Shown: positions 15,094 to 24,956 of the stretch, piece after piece | Position numbering within the stretch: the stretch's first letter is position 1 | Layout: each line of letters starts with the position of its first letter | Origin: Dyadobacter sp. 50-39 | GTDB lineage: Bacteria; Bacteroidota; Bacteroidia; Cytophagales; Spirosomataceae | Direction: 5' to 3' | Assembly (NCBI GenBank): GCA_001898145.1 | Contig: MKSR01000013.1 | Span: forward strand, 62,001 to 126,000 | DNA length: 64,000 nt | Program-made: the position numbers and the translations under genes | Notes under the pieces: generated by a model | Seen by the model: only the letters and a program-made list of their open reading frames with translations | What the model was told of the DNA's origin: nothing | Database searches by the model: none

Positions 15094-17545
15094 TACCGTA
15101 CTGTTTGATCATTCGCTGGATCCTGTCGTCCAGCTTTTCCGAAGTTAATTGTTCCCGAAGCCGGTCGACCATGATCGGAAATGAGAATGGCGTCGGCCTG
15201 TCGGTGTGTTGTATCACTATTTTCTGATGCTCGATCCGCGCAAGCGCCTCCCGCATACGGACTTCTTCCAGCTGGTAGGTCAGCACCTCCTGGTAGGCCT
15301 GCTTGATCAGCAGGTTATTGTCCTCGTATTTGCTCATCACCGTAAAAAGCAACGAGCTAGACGCCTGCAATTGCCTCGTTTTGACATACTTGCCCGGATA
15401 CCCCTGAAACATCAAACCCGCTATGGCGGCGATTTCCCGGAACTTCCGCTTCGCCATTTCCGTCGCATTCACACTCTGGTAAATGTCGTCCACCAGCTGT
15501 TTGGTCGAGAAAAGATCGGTCTCGCCGAGGATTTCGCCCAGGTCGACATACTGATCACTTAACAACTCAAATCCGTAATCGTTCATCGCCACCGAAAACG
15601 TGATCGGCCGCAGCTGGCTGATCCGGTAGGCGAGCAAAATCGACATGCCTTCATGAACGAGCCGGCCTTCGAACGGGAATATAAAGATATGGTATCCCTC
15701 CCGGGTTTCACATTGTTCGATCAGGAGCTCATTGGTTTTCGGGATAATCGAGCGTTTGGCCTGCAATTCGAGCAACGGCTGCATTTTGGCGAGTTCCACC
15801 TCCTTGTGCGGGTTTTCGATCGCGTCGGCAAGGCGCTCTCGGATGAATGCGGAAAGCTGGGACGACAGCGGCATTCTTCCCCCCGCCCACCGAACGAGAA
15901 AGCCCTTTTTGCCCTCCGCCTTCTTCACCGTCACGGTCATTTCATGGATTCGCACAAACTCCACGCTCATTCCTGCAAAGAAAAAAACGTCGCCCGCCTT
16001 CATCCAGGTGACGAACGACTCCTCTACTGCCCCCAGGTATTTGCCGCTTTGCAGCTTCACTTTCAGCGACACTTCCGAAACGATGGTACCCATGCTCAGC
16101 AAATGCCGGTGCGCAATGCGCCGGCTCGTCACCATGTAGCGGCCATTCACGCGCTCTACCTTCTTGTATTCGTCATATACCGTAAGCGAAGAGCTGCCTG
16201 TGGTAATGTATCCCAAAAGCCACTCCCATTCTTCCCGGTTGAGGTATTGGTAACCATACGCCTGGCGGACTTCCTCGAAAAGCTCCGCTTCGTCAAACCC
16301 CTCGCCCACTGCCAGCGTAATCATCCATTGCGCCAGAACATCAAACGCATGAGCAACCGGTGGACGATCCTCGATCATGTTCTTGATCACGCCTTCCCGC
16401 AGCGATACAGCTTCAATCAGTTCCAGCGCGTTGGTGGGACAAAAATAGATTTTGCTATCGACACCGGGCTGGTGGCCGCTCCTACCAGCCCGCTGCACAA
16501 ACCGGGCAATGCTTTTGGGGCTCCCTACCTGTATCACCGTGTCCACAGGTCGAAAATCGACTCCTAAGTCGAGACTGGCTGTGCATATCACCAGTTTCAG
16601 CCGCTCGTCGTGCAGTGCATCCTCTACCCAATCGCGGATCTCGCGATCGAGCGAGGCATGGTGCAATGCCATAATGCCTGCGAATTCGGGGTACTTTTCA
16701 ATGATCGTACGGTACCATATCTCCGTCCCGGACCGGGTATTCGTAAACAGCAGCGTGGTCCGGCTTTTATTCACCACTTCCACTACCTTATCCACCAATC
16801 GGATACCCATGTACCCCGACCAAGGCAACGTCTCCACCCGTTCCGGGATGATACTTTCTACGAGGATCTTCTTGTCGGTGTTCGCCCGCACAATGACCGA
16901 GTTCTCCTCCGGAAATTGCATGCCCAGCAGCACCTGCTTCGCTTCTTGCAGGTTGCCAATGGTTGCTGAAATGCCCCAGGTTTGCAGATTTGGATTGATG
17001 GTCCGCAGGCGTGCCAATGCAAGTTCCGTCTGGGTGCCGCGTTTGCTGCCCATGAGCTCATGCCACTCGTCGACGACTACCGTATGCAGGTTTTTGAAAA
17101 ATTCGGAAGCATTTTTTTGCGTAAAAAGCATATGCAGACTCTCCGGTGTTATAATCAGCGCGTCGGGCATCTGACGCTTCTGCTCGTTGCGCTCGCGTGT
17201 GCCCGTGTCGCCGGTGCGTATACCCACCCGCCACGTGAGGTTCATTTCCAGCGCCGCCATTTCCATATTCCGGAAAAGGTCTTTCGAAAGCGCCCGAAGC
17301 GGCGTGATCCAGAGTACTTGCAGCCCTTTCCTGGTTTTCAGCGGCTTTTTAGGAAGGGAATTGATATGCCTGATCAGGATTGGCAGCCACAATGAATAAG
17401 TTTTTCCGCTACCCGTAGGCGCATTCACTAAACCGCTTTTTCCCGCCAGATAAGCCGCAGCCGCCTCCTTCTGAAAGGCCGCCCACTTCCACTTTTTGTC
17501 TTTAAACCATTGCTCAACAATGCTATGTCCGCGGGATTTGGCCAA
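15083..17545 (-). CDS. ligase-associated DNA damage response DEXH-box helicase (Lhr type)
   Basis: An 820-residue superfamily-2 helicase. Walker A is NAPTGSGKTYS (Lys about 48), motif II is VVVDEWHELMG, motif III is ISATIG, and motif VI is FVQRAGRSGHQPG; a long Lhr-like winged-helix and C-terminal region follows. It is the DNA-unwinding partner of the exonuclease, ligase and PdeM encoded beside it. The start codon is TTG at 17545; an in-frame stop lies a few codons upstream and no ATG fits. The usual direct coupling to the ligase gene is broken by a 1.2-kb DUF4143 gene in between. Confidence 0.92.
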   Translation of the reverse strand: MAKSRGHSIVEQWFKDKKWKWAAFQKEAAAAYLAGKSGLVNAPTGSGKTYSLWLPILIRHINSLPKKPLKTRKGLQVLWITPLRALSKDLFRNMEMAALEMNLTWRVGIRTGDTGTRERNEQKRQMPDALIITPESLHMLFTQKNASEFFKNLHTVVVDEWHELMGSKRGTQTELALARLRTINPNLQTWGISATIGNLQEAKQVLLGMQFPEENSVIVRANTDKKILVESIIPERVETLPWSGYMGIRLVDKVVEVVNKSRTTLLFTNTRSGTEIWYRTIIEKYPEFAGIMALHHASLDREIRDWVEDALHDERLKLVICTASLDLGVDFRPVDTVIQVGSPKSIARFVQRAGRSGHQPGVDSKIYFCPTNALELIEAVSLREGVIKNMIEDRPPVAHAFDVLAQWMITLAVGEGFDEAELFEEVRQAYGYQYLNREEWEWLLGYITTGSSSLTVYDEYKKVERVNGRYMVTSRRIAHRHLLSMGTIVSEVSLKVKLQSGKYLGAVEESFVTWMKAGDVFFFAGMSVEFVRIHEMTVTVKKAEGKKGFLVRWAGGRMPLSSQLSAFIRERLADAIENPHKEVELAKMQPLLELQAKRSIIPKTNELLIEQCETREGYHIFIFPFEGRLVHEGMSILLAYRISQLRPITFSVAMNDYGFELLSDQYVDLGEILGETDLFSTKQLVDDIYQSVNATEMAKRKFREIAAIAGLMFQGYPGKYVKTRQLQASSSLLFTVMSKYEDNNLLIKQAYQEVLTYQLEEVRMREALARIEHQKIVIQHTDRPTPFSFPIMVDRLREQLTSEKLDDRIQRMIKQYGNAD

Positions 17546-17621
17546 GGGAAGTGTTTTGATTGAAATAATTAAACTGTTGAGTAACGCTATTCAACTTCTG
17601 TGCCATGTGTTATACAAAGCT

Positions 17622-18794
17622 TTACAATGCCATTATTTCGTGCATGATATGTGTGAGCGAGATGGCCGTAATCCCGTCACCCATGGGAAACATATCTTTT
17701 CCCGAGTAAATGACAAATTTTCTGTCCGGCTGAATATCCTCGCAAGCAATATGAAATCCTTTGGATAAGTGCGGAGCCGAATTTCTTTTGATTTCAACGG
17801 CCCATTTCTTCCCGTCGGCGAATTCAAGAACCAGGTCGACCTCCGCACCACCCGCGCTGCGATAGAAATAAGGTTGCATCCTTGCTGGTGCCACACTCAT
17901 AATGTTTTCTATTACAAAACCTTCCCAACTTCCACCAACCACCGGATGCGCCAACAGGTTATTGTATGTTTCAAGTCCCATCAACGCATGAGTAATTCCG
18001 CTGTCCCTCACGTATATCTTCGGACTTCGCACCAATCGTTTACCTGCATTTGACGCCCAAGGCTGTAATCTCCTCACGAGCAGCAGATCGACCATCAGAT
18101 CCAAATAGCGACTGATTGTGACGCCTGAAACATCAAGGCTTCTTGCCAGATGCGATGCATTGAAAACGCTGCCCTGGTTGTGTGCAAGCATTGTCCAAAA
18201 TCGCTGCAACGTCGTTGCGGGAATACGCGGCCCAAGTTGCGGAATGTCCCGTTCGAGATAGGTGCGTATAAAATCCTGCCTCCATTCCAGGCTATCGCGA
18301 TCGGAAGAAGCCAGTATACTTTCCGGAAAACCACCCCGAAGCCACAATGTATTGACTTGCTGAGCACTTTCTAGTGCATATTCCAGAACATCGATGGGGT
18401 AAAGTTCCAGGTAGGAAATGCGGCCGGCTAGCGACTCGCTCGATTGTTGGAGCAGGTCAATAGAAGCTGAGCCTAGGAAAAGGAATAAACCTGACCTGTT
18501 TCCCTTTCGTCTTTCCTGATCAATTATTCCCCTCAATTCAGTAAAAAGCTCCGGTATTCTTTGAACTTCATCCAGGACAATCAACCTTTCTTGATTGACT
18601 TCATAAAATGCCCTGATGTCACGTACTTTTTCCAGGTCCAGGCGACTTTCCAGGTCAAGATAAATTGCAGATGTGGAATCTACGACATCCAGAGCAATCG
18701 TAGTCTTACCTATCTGACGGGGTCCCATCAGCGCAACGGAGGCATTTTTTGCCAGGGCGTCCCTAATTTTATTTTCAAGTCGGCGCTTAATCAT
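17622..18794 (-). CDS. AAA_14/DUF4143 ATP-binding protein (copy 2), inserted in the repair cassette
   Basis: A 390-residue P-loop ATPase: Walker A GPRQIGKTTIALDV (about 25-38), Walker B-like LIVLDEVQRIPELF and sensor FLGSASIDLL. The C-terminal DUF4143 domain has GGAEVDLVLEFADG and WAVEIKRNSAP, again a PD-(D/E)XK-like Glu-Asp-EIK pattern. It lies on the same strand between the ligase (68-bp gap) and helicase (76-bp gap) genes. Ligase and helicase are normally adjacent in this cassette, so this looks like an insertion. An ATAGTT-AA-AACTAT dyad at 18828-18841 lies just upstream and may be its own control site. Confidence 0.87.
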   Translation of the reverse strand: MIKRRLENKIRDALAKNASVALMGPRQIGKTTIALDVVDSTSAIYLDLESRLDLEKVRDIRAFYEVNQERLIVLDEVQRIPELFTELRGIIDQERRKGNRSGLFLFLGSASIDLLQQSSESLAGRISYLELYPIDVLEYALESAQQVNTLWLRGGFPESILASSDRDSLEWRQDFIRTYLERDIPQLGPRIPATTLQRFWTMLAHNQGSVFNASHLARSLDVSGVTISRYLDLMVDLLLVRRLQPWASNAGKRLVRSPKIYVRDSGITHALMGLETYNNLLAHPVVGGSWEGFVIENIMSVAPARMQPYFYRSAGGAEVDLVLEFADGKKWAVEIKRNSAPHLSKGFHIACEDIQPDRKFVIYSGKDMFPMGDGITAISLTHIMHEIMAL

Positions 18795-18862
18795 CTATGT
18801 AAATCTAACATCAAATATTAAATTTGCATAGTTAAAACTATAATAATACTATAATATCTTCA

Positions 18863-20461
18863 TTATTTATAATTACCCAAAATTTCTCGCAAGCTTCGTA
18901 GGCTATCCGCTTCCTCTGCCTTCTTGTCCTTCCGCCATCTCAGAATCCGCGGAAAGCGTACAGCGATTCCCGACTTGTGGCGCGTGGACTCATTGATCCC
19001 CTCAAATCCTATTTCAAACACAAGCTCGGGCTTCACGGTGCGGACAGGGCCGAATTTTTCAAGAACATTGCGCTTGATGAAATAATCTACCTGCCCTATC
19101 TCTGCGTCGGTGAGACCGGAATAGGCTTTGGCGAATGGGACGAGTTTACCGTCATCGCCCCAGACAGCAAAGGTGTAATCGGTGAAAAGTTCTGCCCGGC
19201 GGCCCGAGCCTTTCTGGGCATAAATGAGCACTGCATCCACACTTAGCGGATCGATTTTCCATTTCCACCAATCGCCTTTTTTACGGCCTACCTGGTAAGT
19301 GCTGGCCTTCCGCTTGATCATAAACCCTTCGGCAATGTTCTCGCGCGATTGCGGATGAAGGTCACGCAGGGTTTGCCAGTCTTTAAAATCGATCAATGGC
19401 GACAGATTAAAATAATTTTGCGCGGGCACATTTGCGTGCAGCGCTTCGAGCTCTGTGCGCCGCTGTTCCTGTGTAAGCCCGCGGATATCGACGCCGTTTG
19501 CTTCCAGCATATCATAGGCCAGAAATGCCACCGGTGCCTCTTCCAGCACTTTCTTCGACAGGTTTTTCCTACCAATACGGGTTTGCAGCACATTGAACGG
19601 CATGGGCCGCCCGTCGGTGTAAGTCACAATTTCCCCGTCGAGCACGGTGCCTTCCGGAAGGACGTTGCCCAGGAAATGCAGCTCGGGGAATTTTTCGGTA
19701 GAGAGTTCCTCCCCCCGGGTCCAGATAAATAGCTCGTTACCCCGGTAAATAATCTGCGAACGGATCCCATCCCATTTCCATTCTGCGAACCAGTCGCCCG
19801 CTTCGCCGAGGTCGGCCACATCGCCTTCAATCGGGTAGGCAAGAAAAAACGGGTATGGGCGGGAAGCATTGTCATTTTCGCCTTTGTCGAGTATGAGTTG
19901 CTCAAAAGTGGTCCCAAGCGGGTCCCATTGGCCCATCACCCGGTGAGCGATTACGTTGGAGTCAGTTTCGGTGGCTTCGGCCAATGCGCGTACCACTAAA
20001 GTCTGGGAAACACCAATGCGAAAACTGCCCATAAGCAGCTTGTTAAACACGAATGTCTCATGCTGCGAAAGCTGCATCCAAGCCTGCATGATATGGTCGC
20101 GCTTCTCTTCGTCGGTCATGCCGGGCAGCATCCCCAGATAATGGAACCACTCCGCGAGCGACTTGTCCGAGCCGCCTAAGCTTGTCCGGGGCAGAAGCAA
20201 CGAGATCGTTTCTCCCAGATCCCCGACACTGTGATAGCTCTCCTGAAAAAGCCACATGGGAATACCCGCTTCCTCCGCCGCCCACTCCTTTACCTGGGTG
20301 CGATTGACTTTAAATGAAGGCCTGCGGCCGGTAAACAGTGTCAAAGCCCACAGCTTATCGTTATCCGGAGCGTTCAGGAAATAATTTTTCAGTAAATCGA
20401 CCTTCGCATTGGTTTTGTTCGTGCGGTCGAGGTTCATGAAGAGGTCTGCAAACTGTTTCAT
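18863..20461 (-). CDS. ATP-dependent DNA ligase (ligase-associated DNA damage response)
   Basis: A 532-residue ligase. An N-terminal helical DNA-binding domain (about 1-200) leads to the adenylation motif AEWKWDGIRSQ, with the nucleophile Lys about 229 (KxDG). Motif III-like TVLDGEIVTY, motif IV AFLAYDMLE, motif V EGFMIKRKAS and motif Va/VI region DWWKWK follow, then the OB-fold domain. It seals nicks using ATP through enzyme-AMP. Its start overlaps the exonuclease gene by 4 bp (ATGA), indicating coupling. Confidence 0.93.
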   Translation of the reverse strand: MKQFADLFMNLDRTNKTNAKVDLLKNYFLNAPDNDKLWALTLFTGRRPSFKVNRTQVKEWAAEEAGIPMWLFQESYHSVGDLGETISLLLPRTSLGGSDKSLAEWFHYLGMLPGMTDEEKRDHIMQAWMQLSQHETFVFNKLLMGSFRIGVSQTLVVRALAEATETDSNVIAHRVMGQWDPLGTTFEQLILDKGENDNASRPYPFFLAYPIEGDVADLGEAGDWFAEWKWDGIRSQIIYRGNELFIWTRGEELSTEKFPELHFLGNVLPEGTVLDGEIVTYTDGRPMPFNVLQTRIGRKNLSKKVLEEAPVAFLAYDMLEANGVDIRGLTQEQRRTELEALHANVPAQNYFNLSPLIDFKDWQTLRDLHPQSRENIAEGFMIKRKASTYQVGRKKGDWWKWKIDPLSVDAVLIYAQKGSGRRAELFTDYTFAVWGDDGKLVPFAKAYSGLTDAEIGQVDYFIKRNVLEKFGPVRTVKPELVFEIGFEGINESTRHKSGIAVRFPRILRWRKDKKAEEADSLRSLREILGNYK

Positions 20462-21567
20462 AGCTCAAAACCTTCTTTGTCCGCATTGATCGCACCGTCG
20501 AGCGCCTGTTTGTGCTCCTGGTAAGCATCCTGGCCAGCCGCAGCATCCTGCACGGTTTCCTCCTCTTCGTTCTCATCCTCATTTCCATACATCGTATTCA
20601 CCTCGGCGGCTTCAATGCCGTTTTCATTCAGCCAGCGGGCATAAATGCTGGTATAACCATGCGTGACGTATACTTTCTCAGCCCCGGTTTCTTTCACTGC
20701 GCGGTTCAGGTCGGGCCAGTCGACGTGATCGCTCAATACAAAGCCCTGGTCCACCGCCCGGCGGTTCTTGGCGCCGCGCAATGCCATCCAGCCCGAGCAA
20801 TATCCGACGGAATAGGGCGCAAACTTCCTGATCCAGGTAGTACCATCCGCGGAAGGCGGCGCCAGTACCAGTGCCCCTTTAAACAATTTTCGGTCGGTTT
20901 CGCGGGTAACCAGCGTAAGCTCGGGCAGATCGAATCCTGCCTCGCGCAAGCGTTCATTCACGGTGTAAATGGCCCCATGCGCGTAAATTACCGGGTCTTG
21001 CAGCTGGATATTTTTCAAAATACGCTGCATTTTCCCCAGCGAATAGCCCATCAGCACACTAGCCTTGCCGTCTGCGCGGTTCAGCGCCCACCAGTCGTCG
21101 ATCTCCGACATGACCTGCTGCTGCGGCTGCCATTTATAAATAGGTAATCCAAAGGTGGATTCCGTGATAAACACATTGCATTTCACCGGTTCGAAAGGGG
21201 TTGCGAAATGATCGTCTTCCAGCTTATAGTCGCCGCTCGCCACCCACACTTCGCCCTGGTACTCGACCCTCACTTGCGCCGAACCAATGATATGACCGGC
21301 AGGATGTAATGAAAATTTCACCCCGTTGATCATGAATTTCTCGCCATACTGAACAGTTTGCAGATCAATATCCTGCCCTAACCGCAGCCGGAGAATGGGC
21401 TCGCTGTCCTTGTGAGCAAGGTAATGCCGGCTTCCCCAGCGCGCGTGGTCGCTGTGCGCGTGCGTGATAATCGCTCGTCCGACGGGTATCCACGGATCGA
21501 TATGGACATCGGCAACGGCGCAGTATATACTTTTTCCGGTAAACTGTAAGAGAGGCTGTTTTGGCAT
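20458..21567 (-). CDS. ligase-associated DNA damage response exonuclease (MBL fold)
   Basis: A 369-residue metallo-beta-lactamase/beta-CASP-like nuclease. The metal site is THAHSDHARWG (His36, His38, Asp40, His41), with further His in HPAGHIIGSAQV and LSDHVDWPDL, and the YVTHGYTSIYARWL motif near the C terminus. It is the first gene of the repair cassette, which would process DNA ends before ligation. A charged C-terminal tail rich in Glu follows the catalytic domain. The 4-bp overlap with the ligase gene supports one operon. Confidence 0.92.
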   Translation of the reverse strand: MPKQPLLQFTGKSIYCAVADVHIDPWIPVGRAIITHAHSDHARWGSRHYLAHKDSEPILRLRLGQDIDLQTVQYGEKFMINGVKFSLHPAGHIIGSAQVRVEYQGEVWVASGDYKLEDDHFATPFEPVKCNVFITESTFGLPIYKWQPQQQVMSEIDDWWALNRADGKASVLMGYSLGKMQRILKNIQLQDPVIYAHGAIYTVNERLREAGFDLPELTLVTRETDRKLFKGALVLAPPSADGTTWIRKFAPYSVGYCSGWMALRGAKNRRAVDQGFVLSDHVDWPDLNRAVKETGAEKVYVTHGYTSIYARWLNENGIEAAEVNTMYGNEDENEEEETVQDAAAGQDAYQEHKQALDGAINADKEGFEL

Positions 21568-21612
21568 ACTCCGGAATTTATCAAAAGTATGCCAAACGCC
21601 CTATCGCATTGG

Positions 21613-24309
21613 CTACAAATGCAGTTGAACGCCCAAAGAAAGGCTCATCGCCCGGGGATACGCGCCATAGTCGTAACCGCGTTGCTGAATGGATTGCCCG
21701 TAATGGCTCACTTCCGGGTCCCAGCCTTTGTATTTCGTCAATAAAATCAGGTTTTGTCCGCTCAGGAAAACGCGGGCGTTTTTTTCTTTTAAAACCGGGA
21801 AAGTATAGCCGATAGAAAGATTTTGCAATCGCACGAATCCGCCCTTTTGCAAGTACCAATACTTGTTCCCAAGCATAAAGCTGGCTGCCTGGCGTGGGAA
21901 ATTGTTGTCGGGGCGATCAGGTGCCCATGCGTTTTCGGCGGCATAGTAGGTGGTATTTGACACAATACCTGAGTGCAAAATCTCATCGGCAACATTATAT
22001 ATCTTTTGCCCGTGCTCACCGCGGATCAGCACGGAGATATCGAACCGTTTATATTCAAGCGTCGACGAAAGTCCCCAGAAGACATTGGGAAATGCGCTTC
22101 CGATTTGTTTGGAATTCGTCACATCAGCCGTTTCCCTGGACGTTCCCAATAATTCTACCACCCTGCTTTCGGGGTACCCGGCGTCGAGGATTTCCTGTTC
22201 CGTGTTCCAGACACCCGCAATCGGCGGCGCAAACCAGCTACCCAACGGCTGGTTCATTTTATCCTCATCTTGCGCTATCCCAAAATAGTCACTCGGCTGC
22301 CTGATCCGGTTAGCCATAGCCGTTACATTGCCCGAGACTTTCCAAATCAGGTCCTTCTTCCGAAGCATTTCCCCGGTAGCAGATAGCTCAATACCCCGAC
22401 TGTACAAAACCTTAACAACCTCATAATTAATCAGCTCGTCGCGCCCCGGGACCATCAGCCGGTGCAGATACGCCTGGTTATTGGTAATCTGATTAAAAAT
22501 ATCGAGCTCCAAATGCAGTTTACCGTGGAGCAATCCTATCTCACTTCCCAGACTCATCATGTTCCGCGTCAATTTGGCTGCGCCGGAAATACTGTTTATA
22601 AACACACTGCTAATCGGCGCGACATGCGCATAATCAGCTACCAATCGCAGCGAGCTGATCCCGATTTTCGTCAAGCGGCCGCCCTTATCCGGCACCTGCC
22701 AGCCGACGCTCCCGCCGACCGAACCGAAACTTTCCACCGAGCCATCCTTTCTCGCATTGACATGAAAATCCCATCCGCCCGTGGAAAATGAGGTTTGAGC
22801 GAAAAACGATTTGGAGTCGGCCCTTCTTCTGATATAGGAGTAGGCAAACGGAATTCCCGATCCTGGGTCAGGAACAGGAATGAGGTTGTGGTCCCTGGCC
22901 TCTTCGAGCCATCGGTTTACCAAATCCTGATTCGTTCCATGCGCTTCCCCGCCCGTTTTATCGAATTTTGCTTCCGCATACCCGCCCGAAATCGTCCATG
23001 CATTGTTTTTCCATGCATATCGGTAATTGAGCACAGCATCGAGCGTGCGCTGGTCGTGATCCAGGAATGCAAAAGTGCCGTAGGGATAGTTGATTCGGGG
23101 ATTGATGCGATCCTGCTTGTTGTCCGAGATGCCGTATTGCGCTTTCAGGGTCAGTCCTTTTACAATGCCGACTTCCAGGTATTGTGTTGTAAAAAGTTGC
23201 CGGACATCCGTCCGATCAGCAGAGAGGTCGACCAAATCCAACGGATTTTCCCGTGTCCAGGGCCCTATTTTGATATCACCGCGGGAGCCATCCGCATTGT
23301 CGGCCGGCCCAAATGGCATCGCATCGTAGGTCGCTTGGATACTCCGCACATCCATCTTCGCTTTGGCATAATAAGTGCTGGTACCAAAACGCAGCCTGTT
23401 TTTAAAAAAGTTAAAATCCAGGTTCAAGCGCACGCTTTTCCGGTCGTAGCCGCTGTTTTTCACCACCCCTTTCTGATCTGATATATTGCCTTGCACCGAA
23501 AACTTTACAAAATCCAGCCCGCCGCTAATGCCTAGCTGCTGCCGGAAGGCCGTACCCGTTTGTGTAGCTTCATCGATCCAGTTGACATTCTTGTATGAAA
23601 AAGATGGGTCTTCAATGTATTGCGTCAGCTGCGCCTGCTTCGGGTACAGCGATTCGAGCCGCTTTTGGTGTGCCTTAAAATCTTCCGTGCTTAAAATCTC
23701 CGGCGCGTGCTTCTTCCGCTGAATGGAAGCCGTCGACTCGAAATCGACGTGAAGCCCGTTCGTACGACCTCGTTTCGTGCGGATCAGTACGGCCCCGTTT
23801 CCTGCCCGGCTTCCGTACATAGCGATCGCTGAGCCGTTTTTGATGATTTCAATCGATTCAATATCGGATGGATTAATGATCGAAAGTACGTTCGGGGCGC
23901 CGGAAGGATAGTTGCGACCGAGCTCCGATATTCCATAATCGGTATTAAAAACGTTCAGCGGAACACCGTCGACAATATACAATGGCTCATTGGACGACGC
24001 CAATGCCGCCACACCCCTCACCTGAACCGAAAAAACGCCACCCGGCGCCCCGTTCGTTTCGACTACCCGCACGCCGGCCATTTGACCGGCCATTAATTGC
24101 TCCGGCGTAGCAGCAACTAATTTCTGTTCGTTTCGAATGACCCTCCGGCCCGTCCAGGCCGAATTGCCGGAAAGGATCGGAAAGCTGACGTTTTTGGAAG
24201 AATCCGCTTTCAGCGAATCTGCCGACTGGGCTTGCAGTGGGTTTTGCGTAAAAATAAACAAGTTAAAAAGAAGACTACCAACAGCCAGTGAAGGGTAAAA
24301 ATGTTTCAT
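21613..24309 (-). CDS. SusC/RagA-like TonB-linked outer-membrane receptor lacking the N-terminal CarboxypepD domain
   Basis: An 898-residue outer-membrane protein with a signal peptide (1-28, ending PLQAQ). The SusC/RagA-type plug is at about residues 70-180: AGQMAGVRVVETNGAPGG, VRGVAALASSNEPLYIVDG and IESIEIIKNGSAIAMYGSR. A long barrel ends in SLSLGVQLHL. Typical SusC proteins begin with an ~80-residue carboxypeptidase-regulatory-like domain and pair with a SusD lipoprotein; neither is present, and length is shorter than usual. It is divergent from the DUF5618 gene and near an iron-type ABC importer, so uptake of a metal complex is possible (inference). Confidence 0.88.
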   Translation of the reverse strand: MKHFYPSLAVGSLLFNLFIFTQNPLQAQSADSLKADSSKNVSFPILSGNSAWTGRRVIRNEQKLVAATPEQLMAGQMAGVRVVETNGAPGGVFSVQVRGVAALASSNEPLYIVDGVPLNVFNTDYGISELGRNYPSGAPNVLSIINPSDIESIEIIKNGSAIAMYGSRAGNGAVLIRTKRGRTNGLHVDFESTASIQRKKHAPEILSTEDFKAHQKRLESLYPKQAQLTQYIEDPSFSYKNVNWIDEATQTGTAFRQQLGISGGLDFVKFSVQGNISDQKGVVKNSGYDRKSVRLNLDFNFFKNRLRFGTSTYYAKAKMDVRSIQATYDAMPFGPADNADGSRGDIKIGPWTRENPLDLVDLSADRTDVRQLFTTQYLEVGIVKGLTLKAQYGISDNKQDRINPRINYPYGTFAFLDHDQRTLDAVLNYRYAWKNNAWTISGGYAEAKFDKTGGEAHGTNQDLVNRWLEEARDHNLIPVPDPGSGIPFAYSYIRRRADSKSFFAQTSFSTGGWDFHVNARKDGSVESFGSVGGSVGWQVPDKGGRLTKIGISSLRLVADYAHVAPISSVFINSISGAAKLTRNMMSLGSEIGLLHGKLHLELDIFNQITNNQAYLHRLMVPGRDELINYEVVKVLYSRGIELSATGEMLRKKDLIWKVSGNVTAMANRIRQPSDYFGIAQDEDKMNQPLGSWFAPPIAGVWNTEQEILDAGYPESRVVELLGTSRETADVTNSKQIGSAFPNVFWGLSSTLEYKRFDISVLIRGEHGQKIYNVADEILHSGIVSNTTYYAAENAWAPDRPDNNFPRQAASFMLGNKYWYLQKGGFVRLQNLSIGYTFPVLKEKNARVFLSGQNLILLTKYKGWDPEVSHYGQSIQQRGYDYGAYPRAMSLSLGVQLHL

Positions 24310-24462
24310 TAACGATAGATGTGATGTAACTTATATATCAACTAGTTCATCAAAAATACAATATCCTGCCCCGCTGTAAAAGCTTCGGAAATTTATTCGC
24401 AACTTGAATGTTACTTTACATGGATCATACCGTATTAAGCATAAACTAACCAACACAACACT

Positions 24463-24861
24463 ATGTCACGACCAGAAGACCACGACCCTTCGCTCACTCC
24501 CGCGCAGGAAGCCGAGCGCTACCTCGTAAACGCACGCCGCATCCTGACCGAAAAGGCAGGTAAAAAGGATGGGCTGTATGCGGATGTGAAGTACGTTAAA
24601 ATGGCTGCCGGCACAGCTTATTCGGCTGCATTGCTCATTTTGGATGAATACCTCAGGCAAAAGGAGGGCGTGCATTTCACCAAGCCGAAAAGTATTGAGG
24701 ATTACACAACTCGTCTTCGGAAATTCGATAAAAAGCTGCTTGCTTTGCTGGTCGACGTCTACGACGAATTGCATATTGCCGGCTATTACCACGGTACCCA
24801 ATCGGTCAATACAATCCAGACAGGCCTTAGTAACGTCCGGCAAATGCTGACTTACATTTAA
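24463..24861 (+). CDS. DUF5618 family protein
   Basis: A 132-residue soluble helical protein matching DUF5618: AERYLVNARRILTEK, AAGTAYSAALLILDEYL, then YTTRLRKFDKKLLALLVDVYDELHIAGYY. The repeated helices with conserved Lys/Arg and the final YY-G resemble HEPN-like four-helix proteins, which is a loose inference. Function is unknown. The 153-bp gap from the divergent SusC-like gene carries both promoters; no clear TAnnTTTG box was seen. Confidence 0.8.
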   Translation: MSRPEDHDPSLTPAQEAERYLVNARRILTEKAGKKDGLYADVKYVKMAAGTAYSAALLILDEYLRQKEGVHFTKPKSIEDYTTRLRKFDKKLLALLVDVYDELHIAGYYHGTQSVNTIQTGLSNVRQMLTYI

Positions 24862-24956
24862 CCCAATAAATCTTCCCGAATATTGCAGCAAGTGACAAAA
24901 CGCTTGATAAATGAGTAATTTTGGACGAGTCAACGGCTCCTTTACGCTTACAAACT

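Noticed and set aside
15653-16567. 304-residue plus-strand ORF
   Set aside because: It is antisense to the Lhr-type helicase, which has clear motifs throughout this region.
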